64,000 bases of DNA, from assembly GCF_005239225.2 (NCBI RefSeq), contig NC_133289.1, positions 4,161,501 to 4,225,500 of the forward strand. Reading direction: 5' to 3'. The stretch is from Populus alba (lineage: Eukaryota > Streptophyta > Magnoliopsida > Malpighiales > Salicaceae). Of this stretch, positions 1 through 11,848 are shown piece after piece; the stretch's first letter is position 1; each line of letters starts with the position of its first letter. The translations under genes and the position numbers were made by a program. Below the pieces are notes generated by a model, which had not been told where the DNA came from, searched no databases, and saw nothing but the letters and a program-made list of their open reading frames with translations.

Positions 1-340
1 TTGACAAATGAGTAAGAGGAGCTGCCATTGAAGCCTATAAATAAAGGCATTACTTGGAGAGCAAAATGAGTGAGAGAGTGTGAAGAGAAGAGAGGAAGAG
101 AGAAAGAGGAATGGCTGCTAAGGGCAGCAGCCCTGCTACCATGTGCAACAGTGTATGAAAGCAATGAGATTTGAGTTTGAGTAAAATAATTCTCCCCTTC
201 CATATGTGTTATAATCCTTTCTTTATCTATCTTTAATAATATTGGCTCTTCTTATGTGGACGTTAGCGCTTTGTTGAATTACATTAAATATTATATCAGT
301 TTATTTAATTTTTAATAAGTAATTATGAGAACATCACTGA
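1..340 (+). mobile_element. probable LTR fragment, truncated by window edge
   Basis: A TATA-like 'cctataaataaagg' lies at about 35-48, followed by a purine-rich GAGAGA leader and then a pyrimidine-rich stretch. This is the usual U3-R layout of a plant LTR. The left end lies outside the window and no target duplication can be checked. The right limit is approximate and set where similarity to the UGT flanking repeat begins. Family not identified. Confidence 0.4.
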
Positions 341-344
341 GTGG

Positions 345-1800
345 AAACCTTAACATGAACTGCAGGTGAAACGGGTCATCGAATAAAACCACTGAGTTAA
401 GATTTTATAACTTTGCTGTCCATTATAAAAGAAAGGAGGAGGACAAATCATCAATTTCATCTTCAAGTTTGGTCCATGGTGTCTAATCACAACACCATCA
501 ACATCTCAAGTTTTTTTTTTTTTGTAGTCAATAATCAGGGCTGTCAATTATTGTCTTTGCAGGAGATTTTACTGGTTCACCTTGCTGCTTGGACGTATTT
601 GTACTCAGATTCATGAATGAGATGCGACCGCACACTGTTTTTCCAGTTTATACAATTGCATTTGATAAGAACGTAGAAATTGCTGTTTCATCTCGGCAAA
701 GTCATAAAGGCATGAATATTCTCACCAAAATTGGAATTTCATCTGCGTTGAAAAAATATTAAACTAATGATTGCTTGGTATTAATTTTCCCCAAGGACAA
801 AACACCATATTTACGTCTAATGGTTCAATGAATTTGGGTTCCTCCTTGACTGAATCCTTCTCAAACACTACACGCCACGCTTCTTTTCATGAAAAATCTC
901 GTGAAATTAATTTTTGCTCTTGCTTCCAAGTGTTTTTTTTTTAAATATTATTTATCTTGAAAAAATATTAAATTTATCTATTTTTTTATGATTTTAATAT
1001 ATTTATATTAAAAATAAATAAATAAATCTAAGATTATATTAGATCGATTCATATCAATCCGAGTTAACATATCAAATACACAAACCTAAATCATAAGATA
1101 ATGATAACCTTATATAAAAAATTCAAAATAAATTATGAAGTTCATTTTCCAATCAATCCAATATATATTAAAGAATAAAATTTAAAATAAAATAATTAAA
1201 AAAATAATAATAACTCAAGTCAACTCAAATCCACATGTCATACCCACAACTCGAATTATAATGTCAAGATAATCTCATAAAAAAAAATAAAAATCACAAA
1301 GTCTAATTTTTAATCAATTCAATATTAAATGATAAAATTAAGAAACAATTACAAAACATATATAAAAATAACTCAAGTAAATCCAGGTTAACTCGTCAAA
1401 TTTATAACTCAAGTCATAAGACTAGGATAACGTTATAAAAAATAAACTATAAAAATAACTTGAGTTAACCAATCAAACTTGCAATTCAGATAATTATACT
1501 AAAATAAACTCATATAAAACTAATTAAAATAAATTATAAAATTTAGTTATTAATTATTCTTACTTAAAAAAAAAACAAAACGGATGCCATAGACAATAGT
1601 GAATGACATACTATTAGTTGGGACGAGGATGAAGATAGTGCGGATTGATTTACTTCGAGGAATCATGTGGTTTCGTGAAGTAATTAGGTGCATTTGGTGC
1701 GTGGTACATGAATTGAAATCAGGTGTTAATTTTATCCAAAATCTCCTTCTCCTCGTGCACCACCGCCACGACTACACTATTAATATTAATATTATTATTA
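345..1800. repeat. copy A of the beta-UGT upstream flank
   Basis: This block matches, piece by piece, the DNA upstream of beta1 (10,600-12,060), beta2 (26,390-27,600) and beta3 (36,545-38,645). Shared landmarks are 'ccactgagttaagatttta' near 390, the 'ccccaaggacaaaacacca' segment near 790, degenerate 'taactcgtcaa' motifs at 1,060-1,560 and 'gtgaatgacatactatta' near 1,600. Because this flank sits upstream of a beta gene in every other copy, a further beta-type UGT probably lies just left of the window. No gene is seen within it. Confidence 0.7.
960..1570. repeat. degenerate repeat with 'ttaactcgtcaa ... gataacctcata' motif
   Basis: Imperfect reiterations of a phrase resembling 'ttaactcgtcaa', 'aactcgaattataa' and 'gataacctcata' occur near 1,065, 1,218, 1,387 and 1,464. 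The same phrases recur at 11,200-11,800, 27,000-27,560, 37,730-38,560 and, outside the cluster, at 50,560-51,600. It is therefore a dispersed genomic repeat rather than part of the UGT genes. Class not determined. Confidence 0.55.
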
Positions 1801-3173
1801 TTTTAAAATCTAATTTAAAAATAAACTCAAAACAAGATACAAATCACAAGTTAAAAAGGTCAATTCATGGTGAACCAATTTTTTATTATAAAAATACAAA
1901 ATAATCAAATCAATTTTGTTTTAAAAAAAAAAATCAATATATTTTTATCCATATTTTATCTTAGATTGGATTGGTTTTTTTACCAGGTGAAGTCGGATTA
2001 ATCATTTTTTATTTTTTTCTTAAACTCCAATCGATCCAATCCCTGAATCAACTGGGTTTAATCTAATATCTATTAAATTTAATATCTATTAAATATAAAA
2101 TAAGATATTTTTTTTTTAGTTTCATTTAAAATACATCAAATACAGAAAAAGAGAAATTTCTCGAGTCCTCTCTAGTTTGTTCAATTTTAGTCTAGTACAA
2201 TCAATACATAGGAGACTACCTTATGTTGTACTTTGAAGTTATGAAGTGTGTGGGTTGGTAAAAAAGGCCATTAATACGAACCATACTCTTCGGTCTTTCT
2301 TTTCCCTAATGGACCTAACAGGGCTAGAATAAAACAATTATAATCTCATTTTTTATCTAGCTTGTATATATTAAAGTTTTTTTAATGAAATATAAAGTTA
2401 ATAATGTAGTTGTTCTAGTTTTACAAAAAAAAAAAAAATAGAGTCGGCGGATAACATCTTCGACTAATGTATCACAAATATTAATTCTGATATTTTCAGT
2501 TATGCTAATTTTCTAACTATTTTAACAAAAAAAAAAAAAAAATTCAAAAACACTCGTCGTATTGCTCCTTCGAATTAGAGGGACTGAGCAAGTCTCATAG
2601 AAAATAAATGATTTAATATGGGCCAAAGTTTCTATGATCTCTGGGTTGGTGGGCTATAATGGATCTAAGCTAAGGGACCATATGTGGACTATCTGTAAAA
2701 TTAATTTCTTGAATCTTCGGCCTATTTTTGTTCGGTAATTGATCTGAAAGGGCTGAATCAAAATCAAAATCAAAATCAAAATCGTCCATGCACAATACAC
2801 ACACGGGTTAGGAGTTAGGTATTCTGCGCTACACCGTGCATTCACCTTTTAATTTTTTTAAAAGTTGGGTCTTGATACTGGTATAATCCAAAGCTATTTT
2901 GATCCTTGCACAGCCAATAACTCAAGGTTATTTTAAGTTCTGCAACATGTAAGGTTCAAAGATAGTTGAGTCTTGACGTGTCCAAGCACTACGGTTGTGT
3001 TGGGGTGTGCGAAGCTACAAAGTAGACAGCCCAAGCGCCACATGTACACAACATAAAGATAGAATTCAGGTGCCACGTATGCGCAGGGTGTAGCCACCAC
3101 TGAGACAGCACTCGAGCGCAGCCCAAGCTCAATGAAAAAGGAAGGATTCAAATGTGTTTTCGTTTACAATGTT
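1800..3173. other. intergenic, alpha-type 3' flank
   Basis: Positions 1,800-2,420 match 14,820-15,460, the corresponding 3' flank of alpha2, including the phrase 'gaagtgtgtgggttggt'. A short AAATC repeat lies at about 2,757-2,783. No coding sequence is supported. Confidence 0.6.
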
Positions 3174-4964
3174 TCATGACAAAAGCACTTGGACCAACTC
3201 GTCTAAATTCATGGATGATGACCCGCTTGGACCAGCGGCTTCCTCTGCTAATTTTCTCCACTCCATGACTTTTTTCTTTACCTCCCTGCCCTTCTCTCTT
3301 TCCATCAACTCTCGCACAAGCTTCTCCACTTTATCTCTTTCCGCATTGCTATCAATCTCCATTCCGATGCCCCACTCATTGCAAGTGTACCTACAGTTTG
3401 TTGGTTGATCAGCAAAGAACGGCAAGCAAAGCATGGGCACCCCAGAAGAAATGCTCTCAGCTGTTGAATTCCATCCACTATGTGTTAGGAAACCTCCTAT
3501 TGATGGGTGGTTGAGAACTTCCTCTTGCGGACACCAGTTTGAAATAAATCCTCTGTCTTTAGTCTCGTCAGTGAATTCCGGTGGCAATATGGCGGAGTCG
3601 CCTGTGACCATGTCAGGCCTTATTATCCATAAAAATGGGTGACCACTTTTAGCAAGTCCCATTCCCAATTCAATCAGCTGCTGCTTTGTGGCGACTGCTA
3701 TGCTACCAAAATTCACATAAAGGACGGAGTTTGGTTTCTTGGAATCAAGCCATTGGAGACACTCAACCTCTTCTTTCCATAGATTATATCCAATAGAATC
3801 TAGATAATCTTCTTTCATTTGATTGAGAAGTAATTGAAGTGGACCGATCGTGTAGACACGAGGAAACATTGAGTAAAGAGCACTCAGGACTTTTTTCTCC
3901 AAAGCATCAAAAGTATGGAAAATCACTGCAGAACCTTCAGATGCTCTCTCAGCACATTCCATGCAGAAGTTGAAACGGCAATCATCTGGATCTGTTGTAC
4001 GAAGAAAACTTGGAAGATCCCTTAACCGCATATCTTTCGTTCCTGGAATCCAGTCTAGTACTTGATCCAAATAGCCATTTGTTAAAAAGCTCTCGTCTGC
4101 GAACAAAAATTAAATGCATATGTAGCATACCAGTATGGGCTAGTAAATGAAGGCAACAGCAGAAGAGGAATTAGCGTAAAATCAGAAGAGAAGAAAGGTT
4201 CCCTAGCTTGAACTCAAATTTCAGGTTACGCAGCCGAAGGGCTACCCTGGAATTATAACCACGGATCTGGTACATGTACTATACCATGATCCAGCATAAA
4301 CTAACAGGATATTGTACCATTCAATCAGAAAGTTTTAGTCCATATGAACTCAGTTCATGTAGCAATCTATTTATTTCCATGGATGACGGCTACGATGATG
4401 CAGCACATGAACTACTAGGATATTTAAATTCTAATTCTTGTTCTTACCTTTTAATGGAAACAGTCCTCTTTCTTTGAGCTCTTTATATTGCTTAAGCCCC
4501 ATGAAACTGCAAGCAGAGATTGAAAAGAACAAGGCAACAGGAATTCCATGCCTCTGAGCAGCAGTGATGGCAGCTGGAACAAATCCATCAGATACAATGC
4601 AAGTCAATTGAGGAACATCAGAAGATGCTGTATCATTGAGCTTGGCAAGCAATTCATTAAATGGAGCTAGCAAGTTCTTCTTGCAAGCCTCAAAAATTGC
4701 TTGTCCATCTTGGGTAGCATTCTCATCTGAAGGAGGGAGGCCATCTGGGATAGATTCGAACCGAAAGTCGGGCAAGCCATTCAGGGAATAAGGGCCTCTA
4801 GATTTAAGCAGGCGTCTATGGTTGAACTCTGTGTTCACAAAGGTTATGAGAAAACCTCGGGAATGCAGTAGTTTTGCTAGTTTAAGCATTGCCTTTACAT
4901 GGCTTTGAGCTGGAAAGGGAATACAGATTACATGAGGCTTGTCTGCTAAGGTTTTGCGAAACAT
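3174..4964 (-). CDS. UGT85A: UGT85A-type UDP-glycosyltransferase, alpha1
   Basis: Family-1 glycosyltransferase that would move glucose from UDP-glucose onto a small acceptor in the cytosol. Exon 1 is 4448-4964 (172 codons plus 1 nt, donor GTAAGAA). The intron is 4097-4447, with acceptor GCAG. Exon 2 is 3174-4096. The joined product is 479 aa, normal for UGT85. The predicted catalytic pair is His22 (AQSH) and Asp126 (IVSDG). The 44-residue PSPG sugar-donor box spans about 360-403, from WCPQ to FFADQ; the final Gln is typical of UDP-glucose users. The Met at 4964 directly precedes the conserved ADKPH start region. Residue 404 is Pro, where alpha2 and the beta copies have Gln. The copy is nearly identical to alpha2. 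UGT85 members act on iridoid aglycones, cyanohydrins or cytokinins; the substrate here is unknown. Confidence 0.93.
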
Positions 4965-4989
4965 GTCTCTAGCTCTTTCCTTCTTTCTC

Positions 4990-5480
4990 TAACTCTTTCT
5001 TTAGACTAATTGTTTTGCTACTGTCGTCTTTCGAAGTGAAGCAAACACTTTACACAGGATACATTCTCTTATCAACAAGACTCTATATATAAAATAGCAG
5101 CCAAGTAGAGGTACAATATGGATTTTATCTTCTCTTTTAATTTTAATCTAATTAAAATCATTATTCTAGACTGATGCCGGCCATGGAATTTATTGGCTTT
5201 TGTATCAGTTGATACGGGAGAAATTTCGTGGTTGTCTATGAATGCAGGCTGCCGTACGTAAAAAACGTTTGACATTAGAAAAGCCGGAAACAGTCGTTAT
5301 TATAAATATGGAGCGGTGATCATACAGATTGGAGTGAGATGTGAGGAGGATATGCCTTCATAGAATACCAAAATTAAATTAGGGATAAGGTCATTACAAT
5401 CTAAATTAATAAATTTAAATTGAATGGACATATATAATTCAATGCATGATAAAAATAGTCAATAATTTATCAACCACACA
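4990..5480 (-). repeat. alpha-type promoter block, copy 1
   Basis: Upstream of alpha1. It matches 18,770-19,255 upstream of alpha2 and 27,635-28,030, where no alpha gene follows. Shared marks include 'gtagaggtacaatatgg', 'gccggaaacagtcgtta' and 'gaggatatgccttcata'. Conservation probably reflects recent duplication rather than selection. Confidence 0.7.
5083..5094 (-). promoter_or_regulatory. TATA box of alpha1
   Basis: On the minus strand this reads TTTTATATATAG, about 120 bp upstream of the alpha1 start codon, a plausible distance for a short 5' UTR. The equivalent bases are missing upstream of alpha2. Confidence 0.55.
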
Positions 5481-5998
5481 CATTTTGCAACTAGGCCCAA
5501 ATTGTCATCTTCATGTATACATCCCTTGTTTTTTATATAAACTTCATACCTATTTTCTTAAAGCTGACAAATGCTAGACAAATTTGTTTTCAATTCTAGA
5601 TCAAAGAAACCATTGGAGATAGTATAAACAATATTCTTTTTGGTTTGGATTATTATCATCCCTTTTTCTATAATAAAAATTGTAGATTTATCATCAAACT
5701 TCACAAAATATTGATAAGATTCATTTAATTCAAAGAATTTTGATTTATCTACATTCATATAATTGCTATATTCTGTGTCTAAATATCATAAAATTTTGTC
5801 ATTTTTTTTATTACATGACAAGCCATCAATAAAGATATTTCATCTTTTTTATCCACAAAATTAGATTTTCTACATCATTCTTTAAATTTGTGATTTCCCA
5901 TAAATGATAGTTAAGTTATTCAACCTTTGACTTGTCAGGCGAGATTTTTCATGGAAAGAAGCGTAGCGTGTAGTTTTTGTAAGGGATTCAGTCAGCAG
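5481..5998. other. AT-rich spacer; distal part repeated at 40,610-40,927
   Basis: Positions 5,620-5,998 match 40,610-40,927 in the same orientation. The stretch from about 5,940 is the reverse complement of the 'S' segment found upstream of the beta genes (for example 10,940-11,100). No gene seen. Confidence 0.6.
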
Positions 5999-7023
5999 TA
6001 GGGGTGTTCATGGTCCGGTTCGGTCCGGTTTTAATATAAAAATTCAACCGAACCGGAAAATACTATAACTTGTTAATATAACCCGAACCGAACCGAGAAC
6101 CGGTTCAAACCGAACCGGTTTTGTTCGGTTCGGCTCGGTTTTTTAGCCTTAGAAACCAGAAAAACCGAAATCAATTAAATAAGAGAAAACTTGGTCCAAT
6201 CACAATCACTTGACAAACTTGGCCGAATCACATTCAAAAAAATCCTTGTTGAAACCTTTGAATCCAAGCTCTCCGGTTGAGATCTGAAAAATCTCCCTTA
6301 ATTGAATCATAATCACTGAATTTATCCATATTAAAACAACTACATGTTAACAAAGATTTCAATAGCATCCCGTAAAGTAGAGAATAGAAAGGCAACAATA
6401 TAAGAGAAAATGAGTTGCTTTAAGTCTTTCTTGTGCACAGAAAAGAGGGAGAGGGAGAAAGGGAAGGGTAAGGCCACTGGAAAAGAAAAATGGGGGAGAG
6501 AGCAGGGAAGGAGAGAGCGGGGAAGGGGGGGGAGAGAGCAAGGAGGGAGGGATGGGTGGGGTTGCTGAAAAAGAGAAGGGATTTTGAGGGGAGGGGGGGA
6601 TAATTTATTATTAGGTTTAGTGGTGGTGGGGGGGGGGTTTAATTTATTATGGAAAAGGGAAAGGGAAATGGGGAAAAGGGAAAGGGAAATGGGGAAAAGC
6701 TGGAAAGGTTTGGGGAGGGGGGCGGGAAAGTTTTGGGGGAGGGGGGAATAAATTTATTATTAGGTTTAGTGGGGGGTGGGTTAATTTATTATTAGGTTTA
6801 GTGTTTCTTTTTATATATTTTTTTAAATTCAATTAAACTGGTTCGGTTTGGTCCGGTTTAATCGGTTTAAGCCTTCTTAAACCGAAACCGAACCGGACCT
6901 AGTGGTTTTTTAAATTTTTTTTAATCGGTTTATTCGGTTTTTTCTATCGGTTCGGTTTTTTCGGTTAATTTTTTCTCGGTTTTTTCGGTTTAATCGGTTG
7001 GTCGGTTTTTTTAAACACCCCTA
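5999..7023. mobile_element. non-autonomous hAT-type DNA transposon, 1,025 bp
   Basis: The ends are inverted: TAGGGGTGTTCA at 5999 and the complement of TAGGGGTGTTTA at 7023. An 8-bp direct repeat GTCAGCAG flanks it (5991-5998 and 7024-7031), the hAT-typical size. The empty site GTCAGCAG with matching flanks is present once at 40,920-40,927. Subterminal regions are crowded with GGTTCGG/CCGGTT motifs, and the interior (6,430-6,790) is strongly purine-rich with short tandem repeats. No transposase reading frame is present, so it would depend on an autonomous partner. Confidence 0.88.
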
Positions 7024-7830
7024 GTCAGCAGGAACCCAAATTCATTGAACCATTTGGACGGAAATATGATGTTTTGTCCTTCGGGAAAATTAATACTAAG
7101 CAATCATTATTAGTTCAATATATACATATACAGACAGACACACACTTCTCTGTAGCATATGAAAAAAAAAAATATATACATATAAGGCTGTATCAAATTT
7201 ATGCCAACATTTTTCAACCATTATCACTCATTTTTCAACCACCATCATTTTTTCAATCATTATATTTATTCCAGTAATTGGGAGCAGTGACAAAAACAGG
7301 AGGGCTGGTAGGGGCTCGGCCCCTACAAGGAAAATTTTCCAAATCCCAACCCCTTCCTTATATAAAATAATTGAAATTTTAATTTTTTTAAAATAATTTT
7401 TTTAATTCATCATCTTTTAATTATTTTTTTCTTATTCTGTCCCTGGTTGGATTGTTAGTTTTTTGTTGGTTGCTACAAAAGCTCTCATTTCATTTCTAAA
7501 CAGAGACAGACAAGAGAGTGAGATCAATAAAAAAAAAAGAGAGGAAGATAATGCAACTATGAGAGTGAGAAAATGCATGTTTAAGAAAAGCATTGTGTAA
7601 GAGTGAAATTTTAGGTTTTAAAATTGTATTAGGGTTGAGTTGAATGTTTATATTATTTCTCCAATAATATATAATTTGTGTTTTAAAAAACAACATAAAT
7701 CTACTTGTTTGTAATTTTTATTTGTGTTTATTTTCAGTATATTTGAATACATCATCTTTATCACAAATCGTGGTCCTTGGTATACACAATGAAAGGGTGC
7801 ATTCGCTATTTATTTTTCCCCATCCATGTT
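7024..7830. other. spacer between hAT element and beta1 3' flank
   Basis: The first about 70 bases continue the inverted 'S' segment interrupted by the hAT insertion. A short perfect hairpin 'gtaggggc-tcg-gcccctac' is at about 7,310-7,328. No gene is supported. Similarity to the other beta 3' flanks begins at about 7,831. Confidence 0.55.
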
Positions 7831-8449
7831 TTTTAATTCAGTTCTTTATCTTGCAATTCAACTTTCACTCTCAAAATAATATGTAATTAGGTTTAAATTT
7901 GCAATAAAAAAACTTAATTATACAAAATAAAAATCTGATGATCAAATTAAAAATTTATATAAAAAAAATACAATGCTGAAATTCAAAGTAAAATATAAAA
8001 GGATGAACAGTAATTAACATCGAAAATTGCTAAAGGAAAACCTCTAACTCTTTTAGTTTTTACTATAATAAAATAAAATTATAATAGTTTTCTCAATCTT
8101 CGGCCATTAAAAGGGGGTGAATCTAAAAGTAAATTGATGAAAATATTGCCTGTCGAGCAAAGAGCAGCTACACAGCTAGTTCTTGATATGTTTTCACAAC
8201 TCATATACGAGTTTACCTCAAACAATATATTGCTCCCTGTATTGCATCGTGATCTCATTGGTTCTGCCTTTCCTCTCCTCGCCTACTGTAATTTCTTTTG
8301 AGGGCTTTTCAGCCCCTTTCTTCACACAAAAAGGTGAAAAAAAAAAAAAAAAAGCACTTCATTACAATGAAACCACCATGTCACCTTGAGAACAATACAT
8401 TCGTCTTCAGCTTTAACTGTCTTTAGTTTAGCATGCTGTTTTATTTTTT

Positions 8450-10053
8450 TCACGACAAAAGCACTTCCTTCACCAATTTGTCTAAATTCATAGACGATGA
8501 ACCACTTGGACCATTGGCCTCCTCTGCTAGTTTTTTCCACTCCATGGCTTTCTTCTTCATGCTCTTACCTTTCTCTCCCTCCATCAACTCTCTCACAAGC
8601 TTCTCCACTTTATCTCTTTTCACATTGTTATCAATCTCCATTCCAATTCCCCACTCAGAGCATGTGTACCTACAGTTTGTTTGCTGATCAGCAAAGAATG
8701 GCCAACAAAGCATAGGCACACCAGAAGAAATGCTCTCAATTGTTGAACCCCATCCACTATGTGTTAGGAAACCTCCTATTGATGGGTGGTTGAGGACTTC
8801 CTCTTGCGGACACCAACTACAAATAAAGCTTCTTTCCATGGTTTCTTCAGTGAATTCTGGAGGCAATATCTTGGAGTCGCCAGTGACCATATCAGGCCTT
8901 ATTATCCATAAAAATGGATGGCCACTTTTAGCAAGTCCCATGCCAAATTCAACGAGCTGTTCCTTCGTGACGGTTGTTATGCTACCAAAATTCACATATA
9001 TTACTGACTTGGGTTTGTTGGAATCAAGCCATTGGAGACACTCAACCTCTTCTTTCCAAAGATTGCATCCAATAGAACTTAGATATACTTCTTGAATCTG
9101 ATTGAGAAGCAATTGTAGTGGACCGATCGTATAGACTCGAGGAAACATAGAGTAAAGGGCATTCAGAACTTCTTGCTCCAAAACATCAAAAGTATGGAAA
9201 ATAACTGCAGAACATTTAGAAGCCCGCCCAGTACATTCCAAGCAGTATTTAAACAATAGATCATTTGGATCTGTTGTACGAACAAAACTTGGAAGGTCTC
9301 TTAGCCTTATATCTCTCATTCCTGGGATCCAATCTACAACTTTGTCCAAGTAGCCATTACTTAAAAAGCTCTCATCTGCAACAAAAAAAATAAAATTGAA
9401 TTCATATATTAGCTTTTTGATAAAAGGTAACGCAACGTCTATGAATAAAAATGACCTTTTTCCCTTGTTCACGGACCATACAATGAACTAGTAGAAAATC
9501 TTAATCAAAATACATTTTTTTTTTCCTTGCTCATACCTTTCAGTGGTGTAAGACCTTTCTCTCGGAGTGCTTGAAATTGTTTAAATCCCATGAAGCTGGA
9601 CGCAGAGATGGTGAAGAACAAAGCAATCGGAATTTGGCGCCTCTCAGCAGCATCGATAGCGACGGGCATGAAACCATCAGAGACGATGCAAGTCACTGGG
9701 GGCACATTAGAAGATGCTGAATCATTAAGCTTGTCGAGGAGGTCATTAAACGGAGCTAATAGTTTCTTCTTGGCAGCCTCACAAAGTGCAGCGACATCTT
9801 GGGTTTCATTCTCATTTGAAGGAGGGAGGCCATCTGGAATGGATTCAAACCCAAAATCGGGCACGCCATTCATGGCATCAGGACCTCTAGATTTAAGCAA
9901 ACGTTTATGATTAAACTCTGTGTTGACAAAGGTTATGTGAAAACCTTTGTAATGTAGTAATTTTGATAGCTTAAGCATTGACTTAATGTGGCTCTGAGCT
10001 GGGCTGGGAATGCAAACCGCATGAGGCTTGTCAGCTAAATTATTAAAAATCAT
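8450..10053 (-). CDS. UGT85A: UGT85A-type UDP-glycosyltransferase, beta1
   Basis: Intact family-1 glycosyltransferase of 480 aa. Exon 1 is 9537-10053, the 161-bp intron 9376-9536 (donor GTATGAG), exon 2 8450-9375. The splice phase is the same as in alpha1. His22 and Asp126 form the predicted catalytic pair; the PSPG box is at about 360-403 and ends in Gln. Within it the canonical HSGWN-S is HSGWG-S, so the usual Asn at about 382 is Gly. An in-frame ATG exists at 10113, but it lies about where transcription should start given the TATA at 10132-10139, and alpha copies start at the equivalent of 10053, so I chose 10053. Residues near 224 read ASKCSAV, where the other copies have ASEGSAV. It is the only beta copy without a disabling lesion. 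Substrate unknown. Confidence 0.92.
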
Positions 10054-10131
10054 CTCTCTAATTCTTTGTTTCTTACTTTCTTTCAATATTTGCTCTATAT
10101 ATTGCCTACACACAATATAGAGATTCTGTCC

Positions 10132-10139
10132 CTATATAG
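10132..10139 (-). promoter_or_regulatory. TATA box of beta1
   Basis: CTATATAG, about 80 bp upstream of the chosen start codon. The same element and spacing occur upstream of beta2 (25,863-25,870) and beta3 (36,307-36,314). Confidence 0.55.
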
Positions 10140-10599
10140 AGCAAAGCTACAATTTTTGGACGTGTAAACACACAGCGAAAGGTAAGGGTGTTTTTATAAG
10201 GAAAGTTTGAACTCGATTGAGTTTTTTTTCTAAAATTTTTTATTTAAAATGATTGTAATTATAGTCTGACAGTACGGTAATAATTATTTTTTAAAGTATA
10301 TTTTGTTTAGAAAACATATTAATATAATAATATCAATATGATTATCTAATTGATTATAAGAGATATTAAATTACCATAACATACATGATTTTTATAATAA
10401 ATCATGATCTTTAAAAATTACAAAACTTTTTTAATTAAAGATGGGGTTAACTCGAATTTATTAAATTTTTATTAAAATAATATTATTTTATTAAAAATAA
10501 ATAAATTAAAATAACATATATATATATATGCCTCAGATTCTCATAAATCACTCAAGTTTGAAACGATCAACTTCTTCAACAATTCAAAACCAAACTTAG

Positions 10600-11120
10600 C
10601 CCCGGCTGAACTCCGAGTGAAGGGGTCATCGTATAAAACCACTGAGTTAAGATTTTATAACTATGCTGTCCATTATAAAAGAAATTAAGGAGGAGGACAG
10701 ATCATCAATTTCATCTTCTTCGTAGAAGCGAAGAGAGGTTCATTGTGTGCAATCACAACTTGCTGTCAATTATTATCGGCTGTCAATTATTATCAGGACG
10801 TATTTGTCGAGATTTCATGAATGAGATAAGAACGTAGAAATTGCCATTTCATCTTGGCAAAGTCACAAAGGCATGAATATTCTCACCAAAATTGACATTT
10901 CATCTGGGTTGAAATCACGGCAAAAATAGTGAACTAGTGATTGCTTGGTTTTAATTTTCCCCAAGGACAAAACATCATATTTACGTTCAATGGTTCAATG
11001 AATTTGGGTTCCTGCTTGACTGAATCCTTCTCAAACACTACACGCCACGCTTCTTTTCTTGAAAAATCTCGTGAAATTAATGTTGCTCTTGCTTCTACGT
11101 TTTGTTTTAAAATATTGTTC
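10600..11120. repeat. copy B of the beta-UGT upstream flank (P and S segments)
   Basis: Nearly identical to 26,385-26,905. Contains the P segment ('ccactgagttaagatttta') and the S segment ('ccccaaggacaaaacatca' through 'cttctttt'). Small AT-rich gaps separate it from the beta1 core promoter. Confidence 0.75.
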
Positions 11121-11486
11121 ATCTTGTAAGAAAAATTTAAATTGTTTTTTTACTATTTTTCATGATTTTAATTTATTTATATCAAAAATAAAAATTATAT
11201 ATAAATTTGAGGTAATATTAAATCAACATATATCAATCTAATTTAACATGTCAAATTTACAACCTGAATTATAAAACTTTAACTTTATATAAAGAAAATC
11301 AAAACAAAATATGAAGTCCATTTCCCAAACAACCCGATATTTATTAAATGATGAAATTAAAAATTAAATAATTAAAAAATAAGACAAAAAAAATGACCCG
11401 AGTCAACCTAAAATAATCTGTCAAACCCACAACTCGAATTATGTAACCTCATAAAAAGCAAATTGAAATAAAATCATTAAGTCTAA

Positions 11487-11607
11487 TTTTCAAATCTACC
11501 TATCTACCTAATGTTAAATGATAAATTAAAAAAAACACATTATATATATATATATAATATTTTTTTAATTTTATCATTTAACATTAGATAGATAGGTAGA
11601 TTGAAAA
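11487..11607. repeat. fold-back inverted repeat
   Basis: Two arms of about 45-48 bp, starting 'aatctacctatctacctaat' and ending in its near complement 'attagatagataggtagatt', surround a short AT loop (about 11,535-11,559). A shortened version is at about 27,278-27,385. The orthologous segments at about 1,310 and 38,310 carry only one arm, so the structure arose within the beta1/beta2 lineage. Confidence 0.7.
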
Positions 11608-11828
11608 TTAAACTTTATAATTGAAAATTAAACCTGAGTAAATTCGAGTAAACTCATCAAACCTATGATTCAGATCATGAAACTAAAATAATATTATAGA
11701 AAGTAAATTGTAAAAATAACTTGAATTAATCTGTCAAACTTACAACCCGGATCATTATAGTGAAATAATCTCATATAAAACTAATTAAAACAAATTATAA
11801 AATTCAATTATCAATTAACTTAAGATTA

Positions 11829-11848
11829 AGAGAGAGAGAGAGAGAGAG
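11829..11848. repeat. (AG)n microsatellite
   Basis: About ten AG units. The homologous run at 27,595-27,630 has expanded to about 18 units and marks a duplication junction. Confidence 0.9.

Noticed and set aside
8433..9095. Plus-strand frames opposite beta1 exon 2, repeated opposite every UGT copy
   Set aside because: They are antisense shadows of a conserved exon, with no domain of their own.
10054..10113. Extended N-terminus for beta1 starting at 10113
   Set aside because: The extension lies too close to the TATA box to be transcribed reliably and is absent from the alpha genes; the same holds for beta2 (25,844).
10934..11122. 62-codon minus-strand frame identical at 26,716-26,904
   Set aside because: Identity comes from recent duplication. 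The copies at 780-930, 7,030-7,100 and 37,460-37,620 are frame-broken, and no domain is recognised.
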